A DNA stretch of 64,000 bases. It comes from Rudaea sp. (lineage in GTDB: Bacteria > Pseudomonadota > Gammaproteobacteria > Xanthomonadales > Rhodanobacteraceae). The stretch spans positions 1 through 64,000 of the forward strand of contig JARLJU010000130.1 of the NCBI GenBank assembly GCA_031291055.1, given 5' to 3'. How positions within the stretch are numbered: position 1 is the stretch's first letter; each line of letters begins with the position of its first letter. Positions 6,956-15,605 of this stretch are shown piece after piece. Made by a program: the position numbers and the translations under genes. The notes beneath the pieces are model-generated. The model was given only the letters and a program-made list of their open reading frames with translations, was not told where the DNA came from and made no database searches.

Positions 6956-7837
6956 ATGCACTTCACCAGGATCTTTGTCACGTCGGTCATCGCAGCCCTG
7001 GGTTTGCTCGTTCTGCTGCTGTGCTGGCCTTTTTATTCCGTACCAACTGGTTCGCGTGGCGTTCTGACCCAGTTCGGCGCGATCAAGGGCATCGAGAGCG
7101 AGGGATTGGTTATCGTGCCGCCATGGCAGAAAGTAAACATCTTCAGCATCCGCGCCGAAACCGCCGACATAAACAAGGCATCCGGCAGCACGAGCGATAC
7201 ACAGCCCGTGGATGTCGATCTGACCGTGCGTTACAGCATCATGCCGGATCGGGTCGCGGAGGTGTACGAGAAATACAGCCACAATGGCGACCTTGCCTCT
7301 TACGTGCAGACCGCGACCCAGGAGGTTTTCAAGGCCGTCACAGCGAAGTACACCGCGCCCGACCTGATCGGCAAGCGATCACAGGTGTCGAGCGACATCC
7401 TTGACATGCTCAAGCAGAAGCTGGAGAAATATGGTGCCCAAGTCATCAACATAGACATGCGGAACTTTGCATTCAGTCCGAGCTACATGAACGCGATCAA
7501 CGAGAAGGTGACTCAGGAGCAATTGCGCCTCGGCGCCGAAAACAAACTCAAGACTGTTGAGTCCGAGCAGAAGCAGAAGGTTGCCATCGCCGAGGCCGAG
7601 GCCAATGCACTCAAGGCACGCGCAGACGGCGAAGCGTACGCAACCGTCAAGGAAGCGACGGCAAAGGCCGAGGCGCTCAGGGTCCAGAATGTCGCGCTCG
7701 CACAAAACAAAGACGTGCTGGAACTGCGGCGTATCGAGGTCGAGCAGACCAAGGCCGAAAAATGGGACGGTAAATTGCCTACGGCGATCTACGCGGGCGC
7801 ACCAATCCCGTTCCTGAACATTGGCAACAAGCCATGA
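6956..7837 (+). CDS. SPFH/prohibitin-family membrane protein
   Basis: This 293-residue protein has one N-terminal membrane helix (about 9-28). The SPFH domain (about 30-190) begins YSVPTGSRGVLTQFGAIKG and contains VDVDLTVRYSI and MRNFAFSPSYMNAI. A long Ala/Glu/Lys-rich coiled coil follows (about 190-265), with KQKVAIAEAEANALKARADG. The C-terminus has the LPTAIYAGAPIPFLNI segment seen in many bacterial prohibitin homologues. The family forms large membrane rings and helps control membrane proteins and proteases. GGGGAG lies 7 bp before the ATG. No protease partner such as HflC/HflK or NfeD is adjacent, so it is a stand-alone prohibitin. The gene immediately upstream is the decayed phosphatase-like remnant. 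Confidence 0.88.
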   Translation: MHFTRIFVTSVIAALGLLVLLLCWPFYSVPTGSRGVLTQFGAIKGIESEGLVIVPPWQKVNIFSIRAETADINKASGSTSDTQPVDVDLTVRYSIMPDRVAEVYEKYSHNGDLASYVQTATQEVFKAVTAKYTAPDLIGKRSQVSSDILDMLKQKLEKYGAQVINIDMRNFAFSPSYMNAINEKVTQEQLRLGAENKLKTVESEQKQKVAIAEAEANALKARADGEAYATVKEATAKAEALRVQNVALAQNKDVLELRRIEVEQTKAEKWDGKLPTAIYAGAPIPFLNIGNKP

Positions 7838-8158
7838 CCGCGATGCGTTAAAAGCCCAATTCCGGCGGCCGGCATTGCATGGAAAAATACTGCCGGAAAA
7901 ATTTCCGGCGTGGGCGTGCGGATATCCATGCAGCGATAGCGTTGCGGCAGTTGCATTCCGTTCGCCGTCTGGCGGAAACTTAAACTATGGGAACCACGGC
8001 GAGGCTGGCATCTTGAACTTCGCGGAATTACGGGCCGGCAACGTCAGCGGGCCATTTTTGTATATATTGCCACTCAATAGGAAACGCGTCCGGGTTGCCA
8101 ATCGTGTAGGATTGCCTGAGAGCGAATCACGCGTTAATACACTGTGCTTCAGGATTAG
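7838..8158. other. Intergenic stretch with a palindrome
   Basis: No gene is seen. An 18-bp near-perfect palindrome, GCCGGAAAAATTTCCGGC, lies at 7892-7909, about 55 bp after the SPFH stop. It could be a transcript-end hairpin, though its loop is tight and no T-run follows, or an operator. AT-rich sequence around 8056-8070 (TTTTTGTATATATT) may be part of the promoter for the regulator at 8159. Confidence 0.45.
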
Positions 8159-8818
8159 ATGACAGGCGGGCAAACACAGACGTTCCGCACGGGTAGCCCG
8201 GATCAGCCGGTGGTACTCGTCGTGGACGACGACGATTTGATGCGCTCAGCCTTGCGGCGATTGCTGCTGGCGGCGGGTATCGCCACGGAAGTTTACGCAT
8301 CGGGCAATGAATTCTTCGCGCAGGCGCAACTGGATCGTCCTGGTTGCCTGATTCTGGATGTGCGCATGCCGGGCATGAGCGGCCTTGAAGTACAAGCCTG
8401 CCTCAGGCAGCGCGACGTGGAGTTGCCGGTGATCTTCCTGACCGGGTCGTCGGATATACCGATCGCGGTCGCTGCGATGCGCGAGGGTGCGACGGATTTC
8501 ATCGAGAAGCCCTTCGACAACGACGACTTACTCGCGCGCGTGCGCCAGGCCATCGATCGGCATTCACATCGGCGCCGGGAACACGATGAGCGACACGATG
8601 TGCTGCGCAGGCTGGCGACGCTGACTGCGCGCGAACGCAGCGTGCTGGATCTGGTCGTCGCGGGCAAGACCAACAAGGAAATCGCGCGCGACCTGGGGGC
8701 CAGTTACCGCACGATCGAGATCCATCGCAGCCATATGATGGAAAAGATGGCTGCCCCCACCCTCGCGGACCTCGTCCGCATGCGCCTGCTGGAAGACAAC
8801 CAGCTTTCCCGCACATAG
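8159..8818 (+). CDS. FixJ/NarL-type response regulator
   Basis: This 219-residue two-domain regulator has a receiver domain (about 17-130) with acidic pocket VVDDDD (22-26), phosphoacceptor Asp67 in LILDVRMPG, the Thr switch in FLTGSSD and the Lys in FIEKPFDN. A LuxR-type HTH (about 148-210) contains LTARERSVLDLVVAGKTNKE and YRTIEIHRSHMMEKM. The IEIHRSHMMEKM recognition region and the linker are typical of the FixJ subgroup. No histidine kinase gene is adjacent, so its sensor is elsewhere. The next gene on the same strand, 217 bp downstream, encodes a secreted choice-of-anchor-Q protein behind a large palindrome, which may be a target; that link is inferred. Confidence 0.9.
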   Translation: MTGGQTQTFRTGSPDQPVVLVVDDDDLMRSALRRLLLAAGIATEVYASGNEFFAQAQLDRPGCLILDVRMPGMSGLEVQACLRQRDVELPVIFLTGSSDIPIAVAAMREGATDFIEKPFDNDDLLARVRQAIDRHSHRRREHDERHDVLRRLATLTARERSVLDLVVAGKTNKEIARDLGASYRTIEIHRSHMMEKMAAPTLADLVRMRLLEDNQLSRT

Positions 8819-8899
8819 CGCAAGCGGAGGCGCCGGCTCGGCGCCATGCTTGAGCGGGGCCCTCGCCGGACGTCCCGCAATCCAGGCCTGAGCGTCTAC

Positions 8900-8925
8900 G
8901 TACAAGTACCTATAAGTACTCGTAC
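8900..8925 (+). promoter_or_regulatory. 26-bp imperfect palindrome, candidate operator
   Basis: The two arms GTACAAGTAC and AGTACTCGTAC flank TATA-containing sequence. Each position pairs with its reverse complement except two symmetric A/G-C/T pairs. The palindrome sits 110 bp upstream of the ATG at 9035 and 82 bp after the regulator stop. It is the only strong dyad in this gap and is a natural candidate binding site for a dimeric regulator, possibly the FixJ-type protein just upstream. Confidence 0.5.
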
Positions 8926-9034
8926 GAATTACGTGTGCACGCATGGATCCATAGTATGCGCTCACCTGCCGAGCAAGGCATCGCGATGTTCAACGATGCA
9001 AGCGACGCGAGCTCTCCCATCACAGGTGAATGCC

Positions 9035-10414
9035 ATGAACGCTACCACATCCAATCTGCACTTGAAGAAGCTGGCTGTCGGACTTTCCGCCGCCATCGCA
9101 CTGATCGGAGTGCAAGCGCATGCTTTCGCCAACGGCATCGTCGGCGGCTATGCCGGCAATGTCGATACGGTCACCAGTTGCGCCGACGACGGCTCCGCCG
9201 GAACACTGAGGCAGATCGTCGCCAATGCCGCCAGCGGCGATGAAATCGATCTGAGCACACTGTCCTGCAGCGACGGCCGCATTGCGCTGACCCAGGGTGA
9301 GATCGCGATAGCCCAGAACCTGACCCTTTCAGGGCCCGCGGGCAGCACCCTGACGATTGCCGGCGGAAACGGTCGCGTCTTGAACAGCACGGCCGCCACC
9401 CTGGCGATCGTCAATCTCGGCATCAGCGGCGGCAGTATCCAGACCACCGACGACGACGCACAGGGAGGTTGCATCCTGGCCGCCGGCAACTTGGCGCTGG
9501 TCGGCTCGACCGTCAGCGGATGCGCAACAAGCTCGACGCAAGCTTCCGCCCGCGGCGGCGCCATCAACGCGCTGTCGGTGTCGCTGACGTCCAGTCGTGT
9601 CAGTGGCAGCTCGGCAGTTTCAACCGGCAGCTATCAGGTCGCGCGCGGGGGCGGCGTGTACGCAACGAGTCTGTACTGCACGGACAGCACCTTGAATGGC
9701 AACCGCGTCAGCGCCGATGCGAGCAATGGTTACGGCCAGGGCGGCGGCGCGCTGATCACCCAGGGCAACGTCAACCTCCTGCGCTGCACGATCGACTCCA
9801 ATACGGCGGGTGAAGGTGCCGGCATCATGCAGTTCGTGAATCGAGGGTATGCGCCGGTCACGAGTATCGTCAACAGCACCATCTCCGGAAATACGGCAAG
9901 CTACGCGACCGGTGGCATCGAAGTCTTCTGCCCTGATTGCACGCCGCAACCGCTTCAACTCTCGAACAGCACGGTAGCATTCAACACTGCACCCATGGGT
10001 TACGGTGTCGGCATCAGCACAAACGGCAGCGTCGTCGCGCAAAGTTCGATCATCGCCAACAACAACGCTCCCGATGGGTCCGCCTACCTGGACCTTTTCG
10101 CCACCGATCTGGGCGGCGCCAACAATCTCGTCATGTCGACCAACGTCACGCCTGCAGCCGGCGTCATCACCCTCAGCAGCGATCCCTTGCTGAGCCCGCT
10201 TGCCGACAACGGTGGGATGACCCGGACTCACGCTTTGTCGGACACCAGCCCGGCATTGCAGCAAGGCAACAATTCGATGGCGCTCGACTCCGACCAGCGC
10301 GGCATCGGGTTTACTCGTTCGGTCGACGGTACGGTGGACATTGGCGCCTACCAGACTCAGTCCGGCGTTACCCCAGGCCGGGCGGGAGACGCAATCTTTT
10401 CTTCTTCGTTTTAG
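9035..10414 (+). CDS. Secreted choice-of-anchor-Q domain protein with right-handed beta-helix repeats
   Basis: This 459-residue exported protein starts at ATG 9035 with AGGTGA at 9024-9029. The signal peptide covers about 1-33 (LAVGLSAAIALIGVQAHAFA). The body has repeated strand-turn units rich in Gly, Ser, Thr and Asn (for example LRCTIDSNTAGEGAGIMQF), consistent with a parallel beta-helix of the pectate-lyase or polymorphic-outer-membrane type. The C-terminal region carries the choice-of-anchor-Q signature: LADNGGMTRTHALSDTSPAL, then ALDSDQRGIGF and VDIGAYQ. It ends in AGDAIFSSSF, close to the IF-x-x-GFE tail seen in other secreted proteins of this group. It is probably surface attached or released; substrate and partner are unknown. 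Confidence 0.85.
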   Translation: MNATTSNLHLKKLAVGLSAAIALIGVQAHAFANGIVGGYAGNVDTVTSCADDGSAGTLRQIVANAASGDEIDLSTLSCSDGRIALTQGEIAIAQNLTLSGPAGSTLTIAGGNGRVLNSTAATLAIVNLGISGGSIQTTDDDAQGGCILAAGNLALVGSTVSGCATSSTQASARGGAINALSVSLTSSRVSGSSAVSTGSYQVARGGGVYATSLYCTDSTLNGNRVSADASNGYGQGGGALITQGNVNLLRCTIDSNTAGEGAGIMQFVNRGYAPVTSIVNSTISGNTASYATGGIEVFCPDCTPQPLQLSNSTVAFNTAPMGYGVGISTNGSVVAQSSIIANNNAPDGSAYLDLFATDLGGANNLVMSTNVTPAAGVITLSSDPLLSPLADNGGMTRTHALSDTSPALQQGNNSMALDSDQRGIGFTRSVDGTVDIGAYQTQSGVTPGRAGDAIFSSSF

Positions 10415-10519
10415 GCAGGATGTCGTCGTAACTTGAAGCTGCATCCCCAAGACTGGTTTGTCGGTGTCCGCATGGCGACTTCTTGCGCTGCCGATCAAGG
10501 ATTCGCGGGTATCGTTGCA

Positions 10520-12646
10520 ATGAAAATCCGGCTGATCTGCCCACGAAAACCTTCACGCAATCGGCATTTGCACCGTAGCGTATCCCGCGCGCGGCCACTG
10601 AACACATGTTCGGATGCTCATGCCGGCGATCAGCAATCGCTATTCAGCCTCAGTCCGACGCCAACGTGGGTTCACGACAGCCGGACACTCCGGTTTCTTG
10701 CAGTCAATGACGCTGCCGTTCGTGCGTACGGGTATTCGAGACCCGCGTTTCTGACCATGACGCTGGCCGACCTGCTCGCGGACGTGCACATCCCGGAGCC
10801 GGGCGTCACGTCATCCGGCTCCAGCGGCGTCCGGCGCCTGCGCACGGCCGACGGGATTGCGCTGTTCGTCGAGATTGCCGATGAGGCCGTGCGCTTCGAA
10901 GGGTACGACGCACGTCTGGCGGTTGCGCGCGACGTCACCGCGCAGCGCAGCGCAATCGACTCGGTCGAGGCCAGCGAGCGGCGATTCCGCGATCTGTTCG
11001 AACACAGTGTGGGGCTTATCTGCACTCACGACCTGAACGGCGTTCTGCTGTCGATCAATCCGGCCGCAGCACTGGCATTGGGATATCGCGTCGCCGATCT
11101 GGTCGGTTGCCGGATGACGGATCTGGTTCCGACCGCGCTGCATTCGCACCTCGGCGACTACCTGAAACGGATCGGCCACAGCGGCGAGGATTCGGGCCGG
11201 CTTCAACTTGCACACCGGGATGGCAGCCCGAGAATCTGGGAATACCACAATCGCGTACTGTGGGACGATCAGGACACCCCCTTCGTGGTCGGACATGCGC
11301 AGGACATCACGCAAAGTCGCTCGGACGAACGCCGCTTGCGCGAGCAGCAGGCCGAACTCGAAGCGGTCACGGATGGATCGCCGGTCGGCTTGTTTCGCGC
11401 AACGCTCGACGGAAAGTTCTCCTACATCAACCGTTCGTACGAGCGCATCACCGGGCAACGCGCCGACGAGGCGATGGAATCTGGCTGGGCCGCCGCACTG
11501 CATCCAAAAGACCGCATGCGCGTGATGCAGGAGTGGGCGTCCGCCACGCAATTGCGCGAGAAATTCCTCTCCACGCATCGGTTCCTGCATGACGGCAGCC
11601 GCACTGTGTGGGTATCGATGCGGGCCCAACCCTTGATCGTCGCAGGCGAGATCGTCGGTTACGTGGGATCGGTTGCAGACGTGACCGCGCGCCACAGGGC
11701 CGAACAGCAACTGCAGCGCAGCGAAACGCATTTGCGCACGATCGCCGACGCAATGCCGGCGATGATCGGCTATCTCAACGCGACGCTGCGGTTCAAATTC
11801 GTCAACGCTGCCTATGAGCGTGCCTACGGGCGCAGCCGTGCGGATATCGTCGGTCGTACCGCACGCGAGGTGCTGGGTGAAGCGGTCTACGCCAAGCGCC
11901 TGCCATATATCGAGTGCGCATTGCGCGGCGAGCGTGTGACGTTTGAGGAGGAGGAACAGCGCGGCGACGACTTCCGCTGCATGGAGATCACGTACATTCC
12001 CCAGCGCGACGACGATGACCAGCAGATAGTCGGCCTGCACGTCATGGTACAGGACATTACCCGCAAGGCCCGGCAGGAACGCGACTGGATGCGGGCTGCC
12101 GAGATCGACAATCTGACCGGCGTGGCAAATCGCGCAGGTTTTCTCGCTCGACTCGATCGCGCACTCGTCCGCAGCAAAGATCAGCAGTCGATGCTGAGCG
12201 TCATGTACCTGGATATCGATCACTTCAAGCAGATCAACGACACTTACGGCCACGGCGTCGGCGATGCCTTGCTGAAGGCTTTCGCGCAGCGGTTGGCGTC
12301 GGTCCTTCGGCCTTCCGATGTCGTCGGGCGTCTGGGCGGCGACGAATTCACGGTCTTCACCGAAGGCGTGCGGCGCCCGGAGTATGCATCTGCGATCGCG
12401 GCAAAAATTGTCATGGCGATGCGCCGGCCGTTTTTCCTGGCGGAAGAAAAACTGACGCTTTCGCTGACCACGAGCGTGGGCCTGGCGCTGAGTGGCGACG
12501 AATCGGCCATGACCACGGCTGCGCTGCTCGAACGCGCTGACGGAGCACTCTATGCGGCCAAGGCAGCCGGGCGCGATGGCTATCGTGTCGCTGCCAGGAA
12601 GGGGTCTGCGCAGGCAGTCGAGCGTTCACGCCCGATCATGAAGTAA
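10520..12646 (+). CDS. Diguanylate cyclase with four PAS domains
   Basis: This predicted cytosolic sensor of about 708 residues makes cyclic di-GMP. Four PAS domains lie at about 40-140, 152-265, 276-393 and 400-515, three of them ending in the PAC-type motif DVTA, DITQ or DITR. The GGDEF domain (about 527-690) has an intact active site, GRLGGDEFTVF, and a product-inhibition I-site RPSD five residues before it. No EAL domain or membrane segment is visible. The start is uncertain: the frame is open back to a TTG at 10433, ATG 10472 is also possible, and none has a strong Shine-Dalgarno sequence. The gene begins close behind the choice-of-anchor-Q gene on the same strand, so it could share its transcript. 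Confidence 0.9.
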   Translation: MKIRLICPRKPSRNRHLHRSVSRARPLNTCSDAHAGDQQSLFSLSPTPTWVHDSRTLRFLAVNDAAVRAYGYSRPAFLTMTLADLLADVHIPEPGVTSSGSSGVRRLRTADGIALFVEIADEAVRFEGYDARLAVARDVTAQRSAIDSVEASERRFRDLFEHSVGLICTHDLNGVLLSINPAAALALGYRVADLVGCRMTDLVPTALHSHLGDYLKRIGHSGEDSGRLQLAHRDGSPRIWEYHNRVLWDDQDTPFVVGHAQDITQSRSDERRLREQQAELEAVTDGSPVGLFRATLDGKFSYINRSYERITGQRADEAMESGWAAALHPKDRMRVMQEWASATQLREKFLSTHRFLHDGSRTVWVSMRAQPLIVAGEIVGYVGSVADVTARHRAEQQLQRSETHLRTIADAMPAMIGYLNATLRFKFVNAAYERAYGRSRADIVGRTAREVLGEAVYAKRLPYIECALRGERVTFEEEEQRGDDFRCMEITYIPQRDDDDQQIVGLHVMVQDITRKARQERDWMRAAEIDNLTGVANRAGFLARLDRALVRSKDQQSMLSVMYLDIDHFKQINDTYGHGVGDALLKAFAQRLASVLRPSDVVGRLGGDEFTVFTEGVRRPEYASAIAAKIVMAMRRPFFLAEEKLTLSLTTSVGLALSGDESAMTTAALLERADGALYAAKAAGRDGYRVAARKGSAQAVERSRPIMK

Positions 12647-12834
12647 AGCCAACATCAGCCGCTGTTTCTTTATCTTTACCAGCGGATTACGCCATCTTTC
12701 TCGAATATTTCCGGGCGTCGCACCGCATGCCGGCGCACCACTCACGACGGCAGCGCGCGCGTTCCGGCAAGCTTGCGGCTGTCACGCGCGACGGGTAGTG
12801 TAGAACCTCATCCGAACCAGGCGAGGACTAACCC

Positions 12835-13743
12835 GTGGATTGGCAGAAAGGACGTGAGAGCGACAACGTCGTCGAGGATGATGGCAGCGGCGGTGGCGGC
12901 GGGCTCGGCGGCGGCGGCATGCGCTTCGGGGGCTTTCACCTCGGCTTCGGCGGCATCATCCTGGTGGTCATCATCGGCCTGGTGTTCCCGTCGTTGCGCC
13001 CCATACTTTTCGGCCTGTTCATGGGAGACAACGGCGCGGGAACGAGCAGCCTGCAATCCAGTGCACCAGCGCCCACTCGCGCACCGCTCAATCCCAACGA
13101 CCCACAGATCAAGTTCGTGCGATCCATCCTGGGCAGCACCGAGGATGTCTGGGGCGCGTATTTCCAGGCCAGCGGCAAGCAATACGAACAGCCCAAGCTG
13201 GATCTGTTTCACGGCCAGACCCGATCCGGCTGCGGCGCGGCGGAGGAATCGATGGGGCCGTTCTACTGCCCTGCCGATCATCGCGTGTATCTTGATCTGG
13301 ACTTCTTCAAGGAAATGGACACACGCTTTCACGCCTCGGGCGATTTCGCACGCGCCTACGTGATCGCCCACGAAGTCGGCCATCATGTGCAGAATCTGCT
13401 TGGCATCATGCAGAAGGAAACCCAGGCACAACGCAGTGGGCAGCCGATGCAGGGAGCGAGCGGCCTGTCCGTGCGCCTGGAACTGCAGGCCGACTGTTTC
13501 GCCGGCGTGTGGGGCAACCGCTCGCAGGCGCAGCTGAACTGGCTGCAGGCCGGCGACGTTGACGCGGCGCTGAATGCGGCTGCCCAGGTCGGCGACGACA
13601 CGCTGCAGAAGCAGGCTCGCGGGTACGCCGTGCCGGACTCCTTCACCCATGGCACATCGGCGCAGCGCGCGCGCTGGTTCAAGGCCGGCTTCGCCTCGGG
13701 CGATATCAACAGCTGCGATACTTTTGGCGCGGCGACGCTGTAG
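12835..13743 (+). CDS. Membrane-anchored neutral zinc metallopeptidase (YpfJ family)
   Basis: This 302-residue protein begins at GTG 12835 with GAGGA upstream. The order of parts is typical of the YpfJ/Zn_peptidase family: a hydrophilic Gly-rich N-terminus (about 1-38), one membrane helix (about 40-60), a Pro-rich linker and a peptidase domain. The zinc motif HEVGHH lies at about 179-184, and the third ligand region is ELQADCFAGVW (about residue 219). CGAAEESMGPFYCPAD (about 133-148) is a conserved loop with two Cys. The start MDWQKGRESDNVVEDD is the standard N-terminus of this family. Its physiological substrate is unknown. Confidence 0.92.
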   Translation: MDWQKGRESDNVVEDDGSGGGGGLGGGGMRFGGFHLGFGGIILVVIIGLVFPSLRPILFGLFMGDNGAGTSSLQSSAPAPTRAPLNPNDPQIKFVRSILGSTEDVWGAYFQASGKQYEQPKLDLFHGQTRSGCGAAEESMGPFYCPADHRVYLDLDFFKEMDTRFHASGDFARAYVIAHEVGHHVQNLLGIMQKETQAQRSGQPMQGASGLSVRLELQADCFAGVWGNRSQAQLNWLQAGDVDAALNAAAQVGDDTLQKQARGYAVPDSFTHGTSAQRARWFKAGFASGDINSCDTFGAATL

Positions 13744-13824
13744 CTCGGCCAGCGGCGCGAGTGGCAGACTGGCGAGTGTCATGAAACCAGGCGACAGTAG
13801 GCGCTCATTCGCTGGCTCTCGCCC

Positions 13825-15075
13825 ATGAAACCCGCACTTCGTCTTGTCGCCGCCCGCCTTGCTGCGGCATTTGCTGTCCTCGCCCTCGCCGCCTGTTCGA
13901 CGCAGGTGCCGCGGCCATCGGCCTACTCGCCGCTGATCCTGATTTCGTTCGACGGTTACCGGGCCGACTACATCGACCGCCAACTCTCGCCTAATCTGGC
14001 CGCGCTGGCCGCCGACGGCGTGCGCGCCACCGCGATGCGCCCGGCCTTCCCGACGCTCACGTTTCCGAATCACTACACAATCGTCACCGGGCTGTATCCG
14101 GATCACCACGGCATCGTCAATAACCGCTTCGTCGACCCGGTCAGCGGCGGAAAATTTGTATACAACGATCCGAAAACCACGTCCGATCCGGCGTGGTGGG
14201 GTGGCGAGCCGCTGTGGGTGAGCGTCGAAAAGCAGGGCAAGCACGCGGCCACCATGTTCTGGCCCGGCTCCGACGTCGCGATCGACGGAGTGCGCCCGGA
14301 ACACTGGCAACAATTCAACGGCAAGACAACTCCCGCCGCACGCGTCGATCAGGCCCTGGCATGGCTTGACCTGCCTGCTGCCAATCGCCCGGATTTTCTC
14401 ACCCTGTATTTTGAGCAGGTCGACCACGCCGGGCACGATGCCGGCCCCGACTCGGCCGAAGTGGACGCGGCCTTGCGCGAAGTCGATGTGGCGCTCGGCC
14501 GCCTGATCGCCGGCCTGAAGCAGCGCGGCATTTACGCTTCGGCCAACATCGTCGTCGTCTCCGATCATGGCATGACCGCCGCCGGTGCGGACCGAGTGGT
14601 CGTGCTCGACAAGATCGTCGACATGCACGATGTCGATCTCGTAAACGCAGGCATACTAGTCGGGCTCGCGCCAAGACCGGGCCACGACGCCGAAGTCGAT
14701 CGCGCGCTGCTTGGCGCCCACGAACATATGCACTGCTGGACCAAGGCCGGCGTGCCGGCGCGTCTGCATTACGGCACCAACCCGCGCATTCCGCCCCTGC
14801 TCTGCCTGGCCGACGACGGCTGGCTGATCAACACGCAGGAATTCCTGGACCGCCCCAACCACCACATCTCGCAAGGCGAGCACGGCTACGACAACGCCGA
14901 CCCCGCCATGCGTGCGTTGTTCGTCGCCCATGGCCCGGCATTCCGGCACGGTCTGGTTGTCCCGGAATTCGACAATGTGGATGTGTATCCTTTGCTCACT
15001 CGTATACTCGGGATACGACCGCAGCCCAATGATGGGGATTACGTCGTGGTCAAGCCGATGCTGGTGCATCCCTGA
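13825..15075 (+). CDS. Lipoprotein phosphodiesterase of the alkaline phosphatase/NPP superfamily
   Basis: This 416-residue protein has a lipoprotein signal peptide (lipobox LAAC, Cys24). The alkaline-phosphatase-fold domain resembles ectonucleotide pyrophosphatase/phosphodiesterases. Metal-binding Asp43 sits in LISFDGYRADYI and the nucleophile Thr79 in PTLTFPNHYTIVTGLYPDHH. Further metal ligands appear in DHAGHDAGPDS, VVSDHGMT and GEHGYDN. The family hydrolyses nucleotide or other phosphodiester bonds, here probably in the periplasm or on the surface. It follows the zinc metallopeptidase gene on the same strand after 81 bp. The exact substrate cannot be read from sequence. Confidence 0.9.
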   Translation: MKPALRLVAARLAAAFAVLALAACSTQVPRPSAYSPLILISFDGYRADYIDRQLSPNLAALAADGVRATAMRPAFPTLTFPNHYTIVTGLYPDHHGIVNNRFVDPVSGGKFVYNDPKTTSDPAWWGGEPLWVSVEKQGKHAATMFWPGSDVAIDGVRPEHWQQFNGKTTPAARVDQALAWLDLPAANRPDFLTLYFEQVDHAGHDAGPDSAEVDAALREVDVALGRLIAGLKQRGIYASANIVVVSDHGMTAAGADRVVVLDKIVDMHDVDLVNAGILVGLAPRPGHDAEVDRALLGAHEHMHCWTKAGVPARLHYGTNPRIPPLLCLADDGWLINTQEFLDRPNHHISQGEHGYDNADPAMRALFVAHGPAFRHGLVVPEFDNVDVYPLLTRILGIRPQPNDGDYVVVKPMLVHP

Positions 15076-15090
15076 GGCCGGCAGCCGGGC

Positions 15091-15549
15091 TCAGCCGATT
15101 TCGACCTGAGCGGATTTCAAGCTGGCCGCAGGCACCAGCGCCGCGCCCGCACGCGCGGCAATCGCGTTCAACTGGGCGACCTGTTCGCGACCAAGCTGTT
15201 TCCTGACCTGCGCCTGTGCGGTTTTCCACAAAGGCAGTGCACGCTGGATCGCCGCGCGCCCCGCCGCGCTGAGCCGAACTTCGGTTATGCGCCGGTCGCG
15301 CCCGGCGGATCGGACCACCAGCCGCTCGCGTTCCAGCGGAGCCAGGTTGCGCGCCAGAGTGGTGCGGTCCAGTTCCATTTCCCCGGCCAGTACGCTAATC
15401 GCGACCGGTTCGTTGCGCGCCACGGCCCGCAACAGGGAAAACTGGGTAACCTTCAGCCCGGACGAGGCGATGGCCTCGTCGTAGAGGTGGCTGATCGCGC
15501 GCGCCGCGCGGCGCAGGTTCACGCAGATGCATTCAGGTTGTCGCTGCAT
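15091..15549 (-). CDS. MarR-family transcriptional regulator
   Basis: This 152-residue winged-helix regulator has its HTH at about 52-75 (AISVLAGEMELDRTTLARNL), followed by the wing VVRSAGRDRRITEVRLSAAG with the conserved D-x-R of MarR proteins. Flanking dimerisation helices are present. It is divergent from an MFS transporter gene 57 bp away, the standard layout for a local ligand-responsive repressor. The start codon region overlaps the -35 element of the transporter promoter, so DNA binding here would affect both directions. The ligand is unknown. Confidence 0.9.
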   Translation of the reverse strand: MQRQPECICVNLRRAARAISHLYDEAIASSGLKVTQFSLLRAVARNEPVAISVLAGEMELDRTTLARNLAPLERERLVVRSAGRDRRITEVRLSAAGRAAIQRALPLWKTAQAQVRKQLGREQVAQLNAIAARAGAALVPAASLKSAQVEIG

Positions 15550-15566
15550 GAATACGTGTATATACT
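15538..15566 (+). promoter_or_regulatory. Sigma-70 promoter of the MFS gene
   Basis: TTGTCG (15538-15543) and TATACT (15561-15566) are separated by 17 bp. Transcription would begin near 15573, about 33 bp before the MFS start. The 8-bp palindrome GTATATAC (15558-15565) covers the -10 element and is a plausible half of a MarR operator. Confidence 0.6.
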
Positions 15567-15605
15567 CCTATTTGCCTTCATGCAACTCGCGATTCGTTCA
15601 CGACC

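Noticed and set aside
7892..7909. Rho-independent terminator at GCCGGAAAAATTTCCGGC
   Set aside because: The symmetry leaves a 2-base loop and there is no T-run. It is listed only as a palindrome within the intergenic description.
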